From Sarocladium kiliense (Eukaryota > Ascomycota > Sordariomycetes > Hypocreales > Sarocladiaceae): a stretch of 64,000 nt of DNA. Of the stretch, positions 22,247 to 33,984 are shown piece after piece. The position numbers and the translations under genes were made by a program. The first letter of the stretch is position 1, and every line of letters starts with the position of its first letter. The notes under the pieces were generated by a model, which was given only the letters and a program-made list of their open reading frames with translations, was not told the origin of the DNA and ran no database searches. The stretch covers positions 434,001 to 498,000 of the forward strand of contig JAUZTG010000015.1 of the NCBI GenBank assembly GCA_030734395.1, given 5' to 3'.

Positions 22247-24400
22247 CTACCCAAATAGATACTGCTTCGACACCGATGGCTTTCCCCCTTCCCTGGCTTT
22301 CTGATCCAGTACTGACCCCCACCACACCCTCTGGTCCTCCGCGCCCCAGATCTCCTCGAGCAGACCGCCGGCCGTCAGGAACATGTCGTACCGAGATTTG
22401 TCGTTCCACCACTGACAATACATTCTGGCCTGCGTGCGCAAGTCCTCGTCCACAGTCTCACACCCACTAAGGAACACAGGCAGCAACAGCTGTTTCTGGA
22501 GCATAGACGCCCTACGACAGCTCGCGACGTGGGTGAGCGTGCGGCGCGCTAGCAACCCGATTAATGGCGATGCCCGCGGGTTTCCCGTGTCTCGCACCTT
22601 GAACACTCTCTCAATGTAGACCAGCAGCGCGTACCGCCACGCCTCGGCACAATGGTACAAGTCCTCCTTGTACTGCCTGGCCTCCATCTGCTCTAGCTGG
22701 TCAGCGCCCTCCTCAGCCTCCTCCTCTTCACTGCCTAGGCACTCCTCATCCGCCGCTGCGGTGAAGCGAGGGTTCTGCCACGTCCGTATGGCTCGGGCGA
22801 TCTCCAGCACCGGGCCCATGTCGAACCGCGCGCACGTCATGCCTGCCACGAGCTTAGACTCGCGCGCGTACGAAGCAAGACGGACCATATGGACGAAGAG
22901 GTCGCGCGGGCACCCCGATATGCTGTAGAACGATGACTCTGAGGCCGAACCCGCAGGACCAAGCAGGCTGAGCGCCGTGTCTTCTGAGAGCACGCAGCCG
23001 CGGCGCGTCGTGAGGGCGAGGGTGACATCCCACCACACGAGCATCTCGACGCGCGCCTGCATGCGGGGTGAGGTTTGCGCGCCGAGTCCCTCGGTTGCCT
23101 GGATCATCTTGTGGGCGCGCTGGAGATACCAAATCCAAGGGCCCCGGGCGGACGTAGCGCACTGTAAGGGAAGGGAAAAGGTCAGCCATTGCTCTTAACG
23201 AGAACGGGGTAGATGGTGATGCGTGTAACATTAGAGAACTAGTACGCACATCCAGCGTCATCAGGATAAGAATAGCATCTAAAAAGTTAGCCTGCATGGG
23301 ATTTTGAGACGAGTCTCCCTCAACATCTTTGAGCAATTGAAAAGCCGTCCTCTTGTGAGTCTTGGCCTCGCGGTGATACGCGCCCGTCTCGCGGCCGATG
23401 TGCTTGTAGGAAATGGCGAGGATGCAGTGCAGCAGGAGTTGGGAGCCGCGGCCGGTTTTCGGATCGAATCGGAAAGGGTTTGCCTCAAAGTCATGCGTCA
23501 GGGGGAGGACGCAGAACTCCTGGTCGTCTAATGCACACGTATCAGTGGTGGAATGATCTGGATAGACAGAAAATTGCCACGGCATTGATTCCACTTACAT
23601 CGGGTGAGTAGTTGGGAGATAGTATGACTGATGCCATTATGCAAAGAATAGGTCTCGGGCGGCGGCAGGGTGATGTCGTTCATATCATTATACAAGGACA
23701 TGTCATGTCCATCCGTGTCATCCTGCAACTCCTCATCCTCGTCATTGGCGTCGTCGTCGTCGTCGTCTTCATCGTGGTTATCGGGCTGAGGCTGAGATCG
23801 AGCCGAGCTGTCGGTCAACGGCGAGCCGCCAAGATAGCCAAAGGGGTTGTTGAATGGGCCACCGGCGGCCGAGCCAGGGAAGAAGGACGGTACAGTGAAC
23901 TGGCCCGCCATGGACATAGAATCGAGGGGAATGTTGTAATCGGCGGAAAGGTCCTGGAAAAGATTCATCAGGCCGCTATCCGAGTCGGGCCAGCCGACAC
24001 GGCTACCATCAATGTTCAGCTCAGAAGCGCCATGAGCAGGATCCTGGGGCAGGAGCGTGTCTAGGACCGAGTGGCCGCTGTGCATCGCCGGCTCAGATGG
24101 CGGCAATTCGCAAGTTGCCAGTACCGGCTCTGATACAGTGTCCGGCTCGACTGTGATCTGGACTTGTTGGCCACGCTGCTTGACGCTTGACGTGTGCAGG
24201 GGAGGCGATTTGGGCGTCGTCGAGGCCTCTTTGGACGGAGGCACCTTTCGGCGGCGGCGCTTCCTGCTATAGGCGCCGACGAATTTGAACTCTCTAGGGG
24301 CCTTTACCTGGGCCATGTTGCTGATTGAGTCGACGGGAGCGGTTGTCGACAGGTGGGGATGAGCAGGCGCGGGTGCCTGGGATCTCTTTGCGGTGTCCAT
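22247..24400 (-). CDS. Fungal_trans_2 transcriptional regulator lacking a zinc cluster
   Basis: Three exons, 24400-23599, 23527-23250, 23161-22247; 664 aa, in frame. The junctions restore YDQEFCVLPLTHDFEANPFR and LMTLD/CATSARGPWIWYLQRA, both typical of the Fungal_trans_2 (fungal-specific transcription factor) middle region. The N-terminus has EFKFVGAYSRKRRRRK, a basic patch that could be a nuclear signal, but no CxxC...C zinc binuclear cluster in any upstream frame I checked. The middle carries a strongly acidic run (DEDDDDDDANDEDEE), a possible activation region. A second acidic stretch (EEEEAEEGADQLEQ) lies in the C-terminal half. It sits between the transaminase and the dehydrogenase, so it is the natural candidate local regulator of the amine cluster. 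How it would contact DNA is unclear. Confidence 0.75.
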
Positions 24401-25006
24401 CACGGCGGAGCGAGGAGAGGCTCATGGAATGAGTGTCGCTGCCACGGCATCCCAAGGATGGGAGGGTGAGGGAAACGGGCTCACGAGATGGCAGTAGGGT
24501 AGCAATCGATAATAGATCAGGAAGAGAGAGGATGGATGCGGAGAGTCTCAAAGGCCTTTAGCCTTGGGCGTGGTGCGTTGTCGGAGATGGTGTTGGGGTA
24601 GCGACTGATAGACGAAAGATGACTATCGGTACCTCTACGTACCTTAGCTTACAGTAGGCCGACTCGCTTTCGATGACCCCGCGGACCAGACGAACCAGTT
24701 CAGTGGATGCCCCTCCCCTCCTTCGGGAAAACGATGCAGGGATGGGAGGGATGGATGGATGATGGATCCCTGCTCGCTTGCAGGCCCTGCCACGAGCCGA
24801 CAGGGTTTCTCTTATGCACGGCGCTACTGGAGCATGCATGACGTGAGTCGCTTCACATTTTACGCCGGGTAGGAAGCAAGGAAGCATGTTCTTCACGACA
24901 TGATCATCATCAATTCATTTAATTGTCTTGCATTTTCATTTTCGCTGCCTAGCTGCCCACCCTCACCCTGATCATTATCCTTTTCAATCATGATCATTTA
25001 ACTTGG
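24401..25006. other. Intergenic region upstream of the regulator
   Basis: About 0.6 kb. The regulator is transcribed leftwards from here, and the short-chain dehydrogenase ends at the right edge. Contains GGATGGATGGATGATGGATCC-like tandem GGAT units near 24748-24766. The only longish frame (24558-24896, minus) has no zinc-finger spacing and no splice connecting it to the regulator, so it is not called. Confidence 0.5.
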
Positions 25007-25948
25007 TTAGTTGTAGAGACCTCCGTTAGCCGACAGGCACGCTCCCGTCGTCCACTTCGCGTCGTCGGTGCATAGGAACGCCACGAGGGGCGCGATATCG
25101 CTAACCTCGCCAACGCGGGCCGCCGCCGGCGTCGAGTCGATGAGCGGCTGCATGTCCTTGAGAAACTGCTCGTCGCTGTTGAACCATTGGTCCGTGGCGA
25201 TGGGCCCCGGGTTCACGCAGTTGACCGTGATGCCGTGGGACTGGCCGAGCTCCTTGGCCCACGTGCGGACGAGGGCCTCGTTGGCGGCTTTGGTAGCTGC
25301 GTAGACGGTCTGTCCTGCGACGCCGAGGCGCGCGCCAGCCGAGGAGATGAAGACGATGCGTCCGCCGCGGGGGAGGTGCGGCTCGACGGCCTTGGTGAGG
25401 AAGATGGGACCCTTGACATTGGCGTCGAAGTGCTGGTCGTAGAACTCGGGGGTGGTGTCAACGAGGTTAGCTTCGAGACCTTGGGCGGCGCTGTTGAAGC
25501 ACGTCAGCGTCAGTAAATCAATGATCCCTCATGTCCAAGGAGGATGAAGAAGGAAAAAAAAAAAAGAAAAAAGAGCTGCACGCACTTGTGGATGAGAATC
25601 TCGATCTTGCCGGTGGTGCTGATCTTGAGGGCGGCGTCGACAATGCGCTGCAGCTGGTCCAGCTTGCTGACATCGGCCTGCACGACGATGGCCTTTGTGC
25701 CGTTGGCCTCGACCTCAGCGGCAACCTTGTCGGCACGCTCCTTGCTCGTCGGGGTGACATAGGTCAGGACGACGTTGGCTCCACGCTTTCCTAGCAGCAC
25801 GGCGATGGCAGCACCAAGACCGCTGGGGGCTGTCAGTTCTCTGAAATCATAATGTCTGGGTGAGTAAGGGATAGATGAGAACTTACCGAGAGGCGCCGGT
25901 CACGATGGCAGTCTTGCCGGAAAGCTCAAGGCCGGTGAAGTCTGGCAT
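25007..25948 (-). CDS. Short-chain dehydrogenase/reductase (3-ketoacyl reductase-like)
   Basis: Three exons, 25948-25887, 25822-25586, 25490-25007; 260 aa, the classical SDR length. The NAD(P) site TGASRGLG is formed across intron 1. Also visible are an NAA motif (HNAA, across intron 2), the catalytic Ser in VFISSAGA, YAATK (YxxxK active site) and VNPGPIATD, and the C-terminal LCTDDAKWTTGACLSANGG. Classical SDRs reduce carbonyls or oxidise alcohols with NAD(P)(H). In this context it may act on the ketone or aldehyde released by the transaminase or amine oxidase; that is inference. Start at 25948 (MPDFTGLELSGKTAIVTG) fits. It is divergent from the monoamine oxidase with a ~680-nt shared promoter. 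Confidence 0.9.
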
Positions 25949-26632
25949 GCTGGGCTGATGTGTGTGTGTGTGTCAGAGAGAGTCCCTGTCTGTCTGTCTA
26001 TCTGATCTGTATGTCTGTGGGCGTGGGGGAGCTTGGTTGCAATCCGGGGTGAATTCACGATCGTTGTCGTTTATCGTATGATCAGATCAGAAGAGGATCC
26101 GTGGCTATTAATGAAATGATTCCATCAGAACGGAATGACAACTCTCGTCTGGCCCCCCCTCCGAAGGAAACACTGGTGCCATGATCGCTAACTTCCGCTT
26201 GGAGGGGTCCATGCCACCTCCGTCGTCACTCGTCCGATCCGCTTTTCATTTTCTTTAGAGGGGGAGACGCTGTGTTAAGTCCTATCTAGGGAATAAATAG
26301 TGCGGGGCCAGCGTCCGCAAAGTCCTCATCAAGGCATTCCATTCCGGTGGTGTGACTGGAGCTGTGGGCCAATGGACCAGCAATCGTCCCTCACCGCACA
26401 CTGATTCTGTCAGGCTGTCAGGCTGTCAGTCAGTCATTCAGTGTCCTTAATTGCAAGAGAGAGAAGCCAAACACAGCCTGTGACATTTTGTTGGAGACAA
26501 GCTTGCCTCCGCCTGCTTGAGATCTCTGGACTATCTATCTACTTGTTCTTCTCCTCCACGACCGTCATACCCCTACCCTAACCCTAACCACATTGCCCTT
26601 CCCTTGACCCTTAACCCTTCTCACTCCTCGTA
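25949..26632. promoter_or_regulatory. Divergent promoter region: dehydrogenase / monoamine oxidase
   Basis: A 684-nt bidirectional intergenic region. Features seen: a TG microsatellite (25957-25970), pyrimidine-rich TCTG repeats (25986-26012), and a short TTAGGG-type tract written as CCCTACCCTAACCCTAACC at 26571-26589 in the presumed 5' leader of the oxidase. Shared placement suggests co-regulation of the two genes; no specific operator was identified. Confidence 0.5.
26571..26589 (+). repeat. Short telomere-like CCCTAA tract
   Basis: Roughly three units of the fungal telomere repeat (CCCTA, CCCTAA, CCCTAA) about 45 nt upstream of the monoamine oxidase ATG, followed by imperfect CCCTT(AA) units. 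Too short to indicate a chromosome end. Confidence 0.6.
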
Positions 26633-28314
26633 ATGACAACTAAAGACGGTTACACGTGGCGGCCCAGCACGGGAGTTCAGGCTGGCCTCGAGACCGACGC
26701 CGTGGTATCGCCGCAGGAGCGTATCACTGGCGGCCGCAACAAGGTCTACGATGTCATTGTCATCGGCGCTGGATATGCCGGACTTGCCGCCGCCCGCGAC
26801 CTCACGGATTTTGGTGAGTGCAGAGCATTCACGAATGACGCTGTATGAGATGTGTAGATGATGATATACTGACTGTCTGTCTGGCTGGCTGTCTCAGGGC
26901 ATAATGTCCTCCTTCTCGAGGCTCGCGATCGAATTGGCGGCCGAACATACACAGCCAAGAGTGATGGTAAGTCGGCGCGTCCACCAAGCACCCTCCGCTG
27001 CTTAAGACTCTCACTCACTCACATCTAAATTCATCAGGCTATCTCTACGAAATGGGCGGCACCTGGGTCACCCACCACATGGGCTTCCTTCACCGTGAGA
27101 TGCTCCGCTACGGCATGGACCGCGAGCTCATCACCACTGGCAGCCCGGACATGCACAAGGGGTACTACACAATCAATGTCACCGGTGCCTCTCCTCGTAC
27201 GCTAACCCACGAGGAAGCTGGTCGAATGCAGGCCCGCGCCTGGGACATGTTCGTCAACGTCGACGGCCAGTTCGGCCGCACTCTCTGCCCCCTGCCACAC
27301 GCTATGCTCGACAATCCCATCGTCGATCGCGCCACCGTCAAGCGCTGGGACGCCGTGTCGTGTCATGACCGGTACGAGCAGATCAAGCACAATCTCACCA
27401 CTGAAGAGCAGGGACTGCTCGTGTCGCTGTTGTTGCATATCTCAGGCGGCAATATGCACAATTCAGGATTGTGGGACATGATCCGGTCACACGCCCTGCT
27501 GATGCACAACAGCGACAACTTTGCGGACGTTTGGCTCCGATATAAGCTGCGTGACGGACAGACAGAGCTCGCGAAGCGTATGTTTGAGGACGCACGCAGC
27601 AATGGACTCGAGTGGCGTTTCTCTGCACCTGTCGTATCGCTGTCCCAGGAAGCTGACGGGGAAAGACCTGTCAAGATCGAAGTAGGCGGCGCCGAAGGGA
27701 CCACGCCGGCCGTGTACTTGGCCCGCAAGGTCATCACAACGATTCCGCTCAATGTTCTCCGTGATGTGACCTTCACTCCGCCGCTGTCTGCGCGTCGCCG
27801 CGAAGCCATCGAGACGGGCCACGTCAACCACATGACCAAGGTCCACGCCGACGTGTCTGATGCAGTTCTCAAGCGGTGGAATGGGTGCCGATTTCCAGGC
27901 GACTTGATGTACGGGTACGGCGACGGGCAATTACCGGATGGCCGCGGCACACACATTGTTGCGTTCGGCGCCGACGAGCGAGCATCCGGCTTCATCCCCG
28001 AGGAGGATCCAGCAAGGACGATCAAGGCACTCAACGCGCTGCACCCAATGGATGTGCAGAAGCTGGTCGTGCATAATTGGAGCACCGACAGGTACTCGCG
28101 CGGTGGGCCGGCCTGGTGGCGCCCAGGTTACATGTCGGCGTACCAGGATGAGCTCCAGAGTCGGCACGGAGACATCTTCTTCGCGTCGGCCGACTGGGCG
28201 CACGGGTGGCGGGCTGCCATTGATGGGGCGCTTGAGCAGGGTATCATGAACGCGCAGGTGGCCAGCAAGGAGGTCAAGACTGCAGATGGGCGGAGGGGTG
28301 GAAGCCGGTTGTAG
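26633..28314 (+). CDS. Flavin monoamine oxidase with PTS1-type C-terminus
   Basis: Three exons, 26633-26813, 26898-26966, 27038-28314; 508 aa, in frame. It oxidises primary amines to imines/aldehydes with H2O2 release, using FAD. The dinucleotide-binding motif is VIVIGAGYAGLAAARDL, followed by LLLEARDRIGGRTYTA joined across intron 1. A flavin-family block EMGGTWVTHH lies after intron 2. The C-terminal FAD-contacting block is FFASADWAHGWRAAIDGALEQG-like (about residues 470-490). The family is that of fungal MaoN-type and plant/animal amine oxidases. The protein ends in SRL, a canonical PTS1 tripeptide, as in Aspergillus MaoN-like peroxisomal oxidases. The substrate is unknown; aliphatic or aromatic amines are plausible. 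The introns are 84 and 71 nt. Confidence 0.9.
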
Positions 28315-28912
28315 GTGGTATGATGATGATTGTTTAACTGAGATGCCTGGCCTTGCCCCAGCTGCACACGTCAGGTGCTGGTCGCCGGAAATCCTCAATG
28401 TCTCTATTATTTGCCACTTTTGTATTTGCCAGAGGTTATCCAAGATTGTAAGCATTGGTCTTTTGTGCGTGAATTACTTCCTCCACATCACTTCAATGAT
28501 CTTCAACATGCAATAGCAATCACCGTACGTTTCAAGGGACTTGCTAGGCCCTACGAACCTAGTGAGGAGGAAGGTAGGGGGTGTGAAAACCTTAATTAGC
28601 CGTTTACTGCTATTGTCTTAGCTAAGATATGTGTATCCTGCTACATTGAGTATGTTAATCCCATTGGCCGGATGGTGTTACAGCAACTGCACCTTGCAAG
28701 TCTTCACGTTTTCGGTACACCTGTGAGGAGAACATAAGAACTCATTTGTACATTATCTCTAAGCGGGTCTATGATCAATGTACATGATCGTGACATTCTC
28801 CACCTCCGTACATACTCTGAGGGATATTTCTGTGTAAAGACAATCTAGCATCACTCTGGCTAGCAGCGTGCGGGCCACACATCTCTTATCGACAATGCCG
28901 AAGACGCACTCT
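28315..28912. other. Convergent 3' intergenic region
   Basis: About 0.6 kb between the 3' ends of the amine oxidase and the permease. AT-rich with no gene or repeat recognised; likely holds both 3' UTRs. Confidence 0.5.
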
Positions 28913-31024
28913 TCACGCCTCCGACTCGCCGTGTTCCCTCATTGTTTGAGTCTGGTTGAGACTCTCCCAGTCGATGATGGGTCCTTCAAATTGCTTCCGC
29001 ACAAAGAGCCAGAGACTACCGAGACCAAGAGCAATGAGACCCAAAACAACGCAAACGCTATACTACTGTCAGCAAACGATACTCAAGAAAGAAGCGTAGC
29101 GGAAAAGGGGTGGATCTCACTAGTTCATGGAGGCCGCCGTTACGGGTAAAATATTCGGGAAGCAGATGAACACTCCGATAGTGGTGATCCACAATGGCGC
29201 CCAAGCGTTGCAAAAATACCCGAGCCGACCCAGTTTGAAGTGGCGCTCAGAAAGGACATTGTCCCGTCCGCGGAGGAGGACGAGGGCGGCTGGCACGACG
29301 TACGAGATGTTGACAGCCAGGACCGCCGTGGTGATGATCGAATTGAAGGCCTGGGTGCTGGCCATGTAGAGCAGACCGTAGATGATGCAGAAACTGACGG
29401 ATAGCAGAGTCGTGCGGACAGGGAATTGGAGGCGCTCGGATACGTTGTTCCAGTAATCCGAGTACGGGAGGCCGTGCTGATTTATAGTGAGCCTCGAGAA
29501 AGTTCAAAGGGAGGGAATCGGAGCAAGGAAAACGTACATCACGGGCAAATGCCCAAGTCAGGCGGCCGCATGTGATCCACTGCGAGGGCATGCAGGCTAT
29601 AGTTATTAGCTGTGAACGAAGTTGAGATAGGGAATAGGTCTACGAACTGTAGAAGAGCACGGTCAACATAGACTGCAAGCCCAACGCTGCCGTTTTGCTG
29701 CCCGTGGCCTGGTGAAAGAGCTCGAGGCTAGGCAGATGGGCTTCGCGCACAGCATCAATGTCCTTGATTACCAGCATCATGACGATTGTGAACGGAACCG
29801 CTGTAATGAAGCCAATGAGCATAGTCAAGTTCCTGGACAAAGTGAGTCAACTATCCAGGCTGGAAATGGTGGCATTCTACTAACATCGCCCGTGGGATGG
29901 CCTTGCCCGGGTTATGCATCTCCTCAGCCACGTGGATGACGGCATCGGTGCTGGCAAACGCATACATGGCGTTGCCAATGGTCATAACCCAGGCTGCGCC
30001 TCGGGGCCACCCGCTGACACCGTTGAATTCGACGAGGAAGCTTGCACTGTTGAAGCTGTCGGCCATGGCACAGAGCACGACGATGGTGACGATGAAGCCA
30101 GCGATGGACATGTACAAACACATCTGCGTCCACTTTCCAAGGTGCCGGGGTGGTATGGTGAAGATGGGGATCACTGGAAGAAGGAAGATGTTAGGATTTA
30201 CCAGCTTGGGATACGTTTGGATTTTCAAAGAGGTAGTGTTCACTTACAAGTGATCAGGATCAAAGCCACATAGACTAGATATGAATGCCAAAGCTGGGCC
30301 TGAAAGTCCGGGTACACAAATCGGACCATGCCAATAATGCATTGTACCGAGTTGGAGATACCCGAGCAGGTGATGACCCACCAGCCAATGACACTGAGCA
30401 TGCCCACGCAGAAAGCGGCAAACTTTCTGTGCTTTTCCTTGGCAACGAGGTAGGTGAAGTGGTATTGGCCTAAACACGACCTTGTCAGCGGCTGTTGACT
30501 TATTTCCGGGGAAGCAGACCGGTGAGAGAAGAAAACGTTTACCTCCAGACGAGGGAAACGCAGACGCCTGCTCTGCTAATCCGGCCGTGATGAACCTGCA
30601 AAAGATACCCTGCTTTAGCAAGACTTCATGACGGCGAGACCTTTCGTCAGAGAACAGCTCAGTTTAGATTATGGCTTACCATTGACAGAAACATGCTGCA
30701 ATCAGACCAAACAGCGTGCTCTGAGCTCCGCCATAGATGAGGCTCTGTCCAAAACAGCTGGCATACGACAACCACGAGTTCGTGATGCTAGCAGATGACA
30801 GGATCAGCATGATGGGATTCAACACTCTATAGGCCTGAGACGTAGTGTTACCTGAACCCCAGACCGAGAGATCCGAGGAGATCGAAGGTCCGCTGGAGCA
30901 CGGGTGCGTGGCCCTGAGCAATGAGAATGTTGTCGTCTGCATTGGTGATCTTGGTGCAGCTCATGTCCGTGTCATCCAGGGCACTGACATTACGCTTGAT
31001 GCTGTCTTGGTTGTCGGCAGTCAT
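28913..31024 (-). CDS. Amino acid/choline-type permease (APC superfamily)
   Basis: Nine exons: 31024-30852, 30787-30680, 30595-30543, 30469-30248, 30173-29885, 29832-29648, 29596-29538, 29476-29121, 29057-28913; 529 aa, in frame. A plasma-membrane permease with about 12 transmembrane helices, for amino acids, GABA, choline or other amines. Family landmarks: LGLGFSITNSW near helix 1, YGGAQSTLFG, SSGGQYHFTYL (formed across an intron), GWWVITCSG, a central block with GNAMYAFASTDAVIHVAEEM, and CGRLTWAFARD. The last exon (VVLGLIALGLGSLWLFVRK) supplies the final helix and is missed if translation is stopped at the in-frame TAG at about 29120. Nine short exons are typical for the UGA4/HNM1-like group. 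Substrate is inferred only from neighbouring amine-degrading enzymes. Confidence 0.88.
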
Positions 31025-32790
31025 GGTGGTGATGGATGTAGATAGATAGACAAGGGGAGTGTGTAATGTGCAAGAAGGGGATAAGGAACTGGGTAGCAAT
31101 ACAGAACAATGACCAGATAGCATCTAAGACGAAAGAGGGGAGGAGATGTTGGCGAGGCCCCTATAGATGTAGTCCTGGGCAGACGAGACAACACGGCGTT
31201 GTAAGGGCCGACGTCGATGAACAAGGGGGCAACTGATTCCAGTATCTTGCTTTCATACTGGCCGCGCACTAGATTAGACACTAGATTCGGCTTAGAGTGC
31301 CGCCACCCCTCAAGGAAACCAGCAGTGCTCACCATGCATGACAAGCGAGGCTCTCTCCGCTTCTCCGAGATAAGCGGCAAACCCCCAGGGCGGGGAGCTG
31401 AACCAATTTCTGGGGAAATACCAGCCCTGGGCCGTAGACTTTTGCCTAGATGCACACACTCAGACACATGAAGCTAAGCCAGACAAGAGAATGCAGGATG
31501 TCTTTCGAACAGCGAGACTTGGTAGGCTCAAAGGAGGCCACTTTCCTATCGGTAGTTCCAATGCTCGCCATCCGTGAGCAATAGGACCTGTTGATTCAAT
31601 CGCCTGCAGACCCATGTTTGCTTTGCTCTCTATCAATTCTTGCTGATAGGGATTTGCGTCGCATACGCAAGCTACGAGTGTACTGTACACCCCTTATCTT
31701 CAGCTCCAGGCTTATCGAGCAGTACAAACCCCGACGCCGGCGGGCTCGCCCCCACTAACACACCGTAGACCGTAGACCGTAGAGAAGAGGGGAGGGGGGG
31801 GGCTGATCCGGCTTGTTTCTGCCCCCCACCTCTCCACCAGGATTGCTTAATACCGCATCAGGCAATTCTGCGAGTCCCACTACCGGCCGGTTTTCACCAG
31901 ATTGAGGTGTAGCACTGGAACCGCGTCTCAGCTGTCGGGTCAGCATCCCTTACTCCATACACCCTGCAGAAGCTTAATGTCGATGCACGATAATCACTTC
32001 CTTCGTTCGAGGATAGGATGGCTTGGATAGTCGAGGACTACTCTAGTCATGTGAGTGAAAGCGGCTTCTCTTTAGATCATTGATGGTCTGATAGGCTAAT
32101 ACGCAGCTGCTATATGACGGTAAGCAAAGATAGAACATTAGGAACGTTTATATCATTCGAGGGCTCATGCCGTCATATTCTTACTATTTCAAATACACAT
32201 CAATGTTTTTAGTTAGGTTGAAAATAATCTTGCATAACATACTCGTAAACAGATCTTAGAAAACTTTCTTAAAGTACAGTCATATAATTACTTCCGCCGT
32301 GCCGATGCTTCCTCAGGCCGGTGGCCTCAACTACCCGGGATTCACATCACAAAGGAAGACATGTACTTAAATTCTATTGGCAGATTGGATGGCTCGTCGC
32401 TAGGCGAATGGGAAACCAAATGAGGGGAGGCCTGATACTAAAAGAAGAGAGAAGAGATCAGTGAACGATACTTGGTCGGTTTTCTCCCAACCATAAAGGT
32501 CCCCTGTGAGATTGCGAGGTGGCATACTCGAGCTCGGAAGCACGGATCAAAACACTTACACATTGATAGGTAGAACAGTGCGGCCCGAAGAAGCACACGC
32601 CCTCTCAACAGTTAAAATGGATGGCATCTAGAATGGATAAGGAGGACATCACTAGCGACGGCCAACAACAACGTTAGGGCAAATCGGACCACCACGAGTA
32701 TATATGAATCATGTTCCTCTTATCAATTTTTTTTTAATTGTGCATCCCCCCCTCGTTCTGTCTTTCTCTTTCCGAGGCCCTAGATGAATC
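31025..32790. other. Intergenic region, no gene seen
   Basis: About 1.8 kb. Upstream of the permease the first ~450 nt would hold its promoter. A G-rich patch (31791-31802) and a short CCGTAGA tandem (31762-31782) occur; from 31980 to 32720 the DNA is AT-rich. Open frames on both strands show no domain. This is the largest gap inside the catabolic run. Confidence 0.5.
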
Positions 32791-33633
32791 CTACGCACGA
32801 TCCGGCATGTTGCGGTACGGGTTATTCGGGTCCGCCAGCTCCTCCACCACCGACGGCAACGTCTTGACGATCTTTGCCGGCGCGCCGATGGCCACAGAGT
32901 ACGGCGGCAAGCTCTTAGTCACGACGGAACCGGCTCCAATAGTGCAACCCTTGCCGATTGTGACGTTGGGTAGGATGATGACGTTTCCACCGATCCAGCA
33001 GTCGTCCTCGATGCGGATGGGATGGCCAAACTCGACAAACTTGACGCGCGACAGTACGCTCGTCTCGTGACCGGCTGTGTAGATGTGTACGTTTGGCCCC
33101 ATCTGGACGCGGTCTCCGATGATGACCAGGCTCGTGTCGAGGATGACAAGTCTAGAGGGGGGTCAGCAAGGAAGGCGACAAACCCTCCAGGAGTGAGGAT
33201 GATTGTGGCTTGATAGTGAGACTTACCCAAAGTTCATGAAGCAGTTCTCGCCGATGATGACATTGTTCCCGTAGTCCGCAACGGCGTCTCAATGAAGGTG
33301 CCCTTGCCCACACGACCGAGCATGCCTTGAAGGAGCTCGAACCTCTTGTTGCAAATCTCCTCGTGGTCCCCGCTCCGGGGATCGAGGTTGTTGTATTCGT
33401 AGGCGCGGCCCCGGGCATTGTGCCGGCCCTCGAGCAGCTGGGAGTTTGTTAGCGAGGGGAGTTCCATCTACAGTGATGCAATCTGGGCAAGCTTCAAGTT
33501 TGATGCGTACCTTTGGGTGTAGTGGGTTATAGAGCATCCCCGAAATCATCTTCTCGTACTCGTCGCACCATGGCGTACCTTGCAGCTCTTTGGCAAGGGC
33601 AATAAGCTCCTGGCTTTTACTCTGTGCGGCCAT
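32791..33633 (-). CDS. Hexapeptide-repeat O-acetyltransferase (maltose/galactoside type), frameshifted
   Basis: Exons 33633-33511, 33437-33227, 33151-32791. This is a left-handed beta-helix acyltransferase of the LacA/Maa family, moving acetyl from acetyl-CoA to a sugar or similar hydroxyl. The N-terminal mac domain is MISGMLYNPLHPK/LLEGRHNARGR. The hexapeptide core includes DYGNNVIIGENCFMNFG, IYTAGHETSVLSR with the catalytic His, CWIGGNVIILPNVTIGKG and SVVTKSLPPYSVAIGAPAK. The exon sum is 695 nt, one short of a codon multiple: after KGTFIETPL the frame slips by one base near 33283-33290 before DYGNN resumes. All flanking sequence is intact, so this is either a very recent single-base deletion or a base-calling error. 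Confidence 0.8.
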
Positions 33634-33984
33634 TTTTCCAGCTGTTTGACGTGTGTGAAGGGTCGAAGGTGATGAGACAAGTAAGGAATCTCGTTGACGG
33701 GTGAGAGACGTTACTTCTCCATCTTTTGGCTCGTCCACGCACGCGCACGCGGTAAAATACACTCACCGTTGCTGGCGGCGACACTCTGGTGGGTGGATCT
33801 GCCCGTGGGGTTTCGCCTTACTACCCAATCCAGGAATTTCTGCGTACGGACGGCCATTTCGCATTGCTGGCTTCTGGCTCTTATTTCGTGAGGCGGCACT
33901 GCGAGATGGGACACTGAGAATCAGAGGCAGCAATTTACAGTTATGGGAACGGCTGGCTGATAATGATCTTGAATGGTGCACTTT
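33634..33984. other. Short intergenic region upstream of the acetyltransferase
   Basis: About 350 nt between the acetyltransferase 5' end and the RidA-like gene 3' end, both on the minus strand. No gene seen. Confidence 0.5.

Noticed and set aside
24558..24896. Missing zinc-cluster exon for the regulator at 22.2-24.4 kb
   Set aside because: The frame has scattered cysteines but not the CxxCx6Cx5-12CxxCx6-8C spacing, and no splice connects it.
29119..29122. Permease ending at the in-frame TAG near 29120
   Set aside because: It would lose the last transmembrane helix; a GTGAGA donor at 29120 splices to 29057 and restores it.
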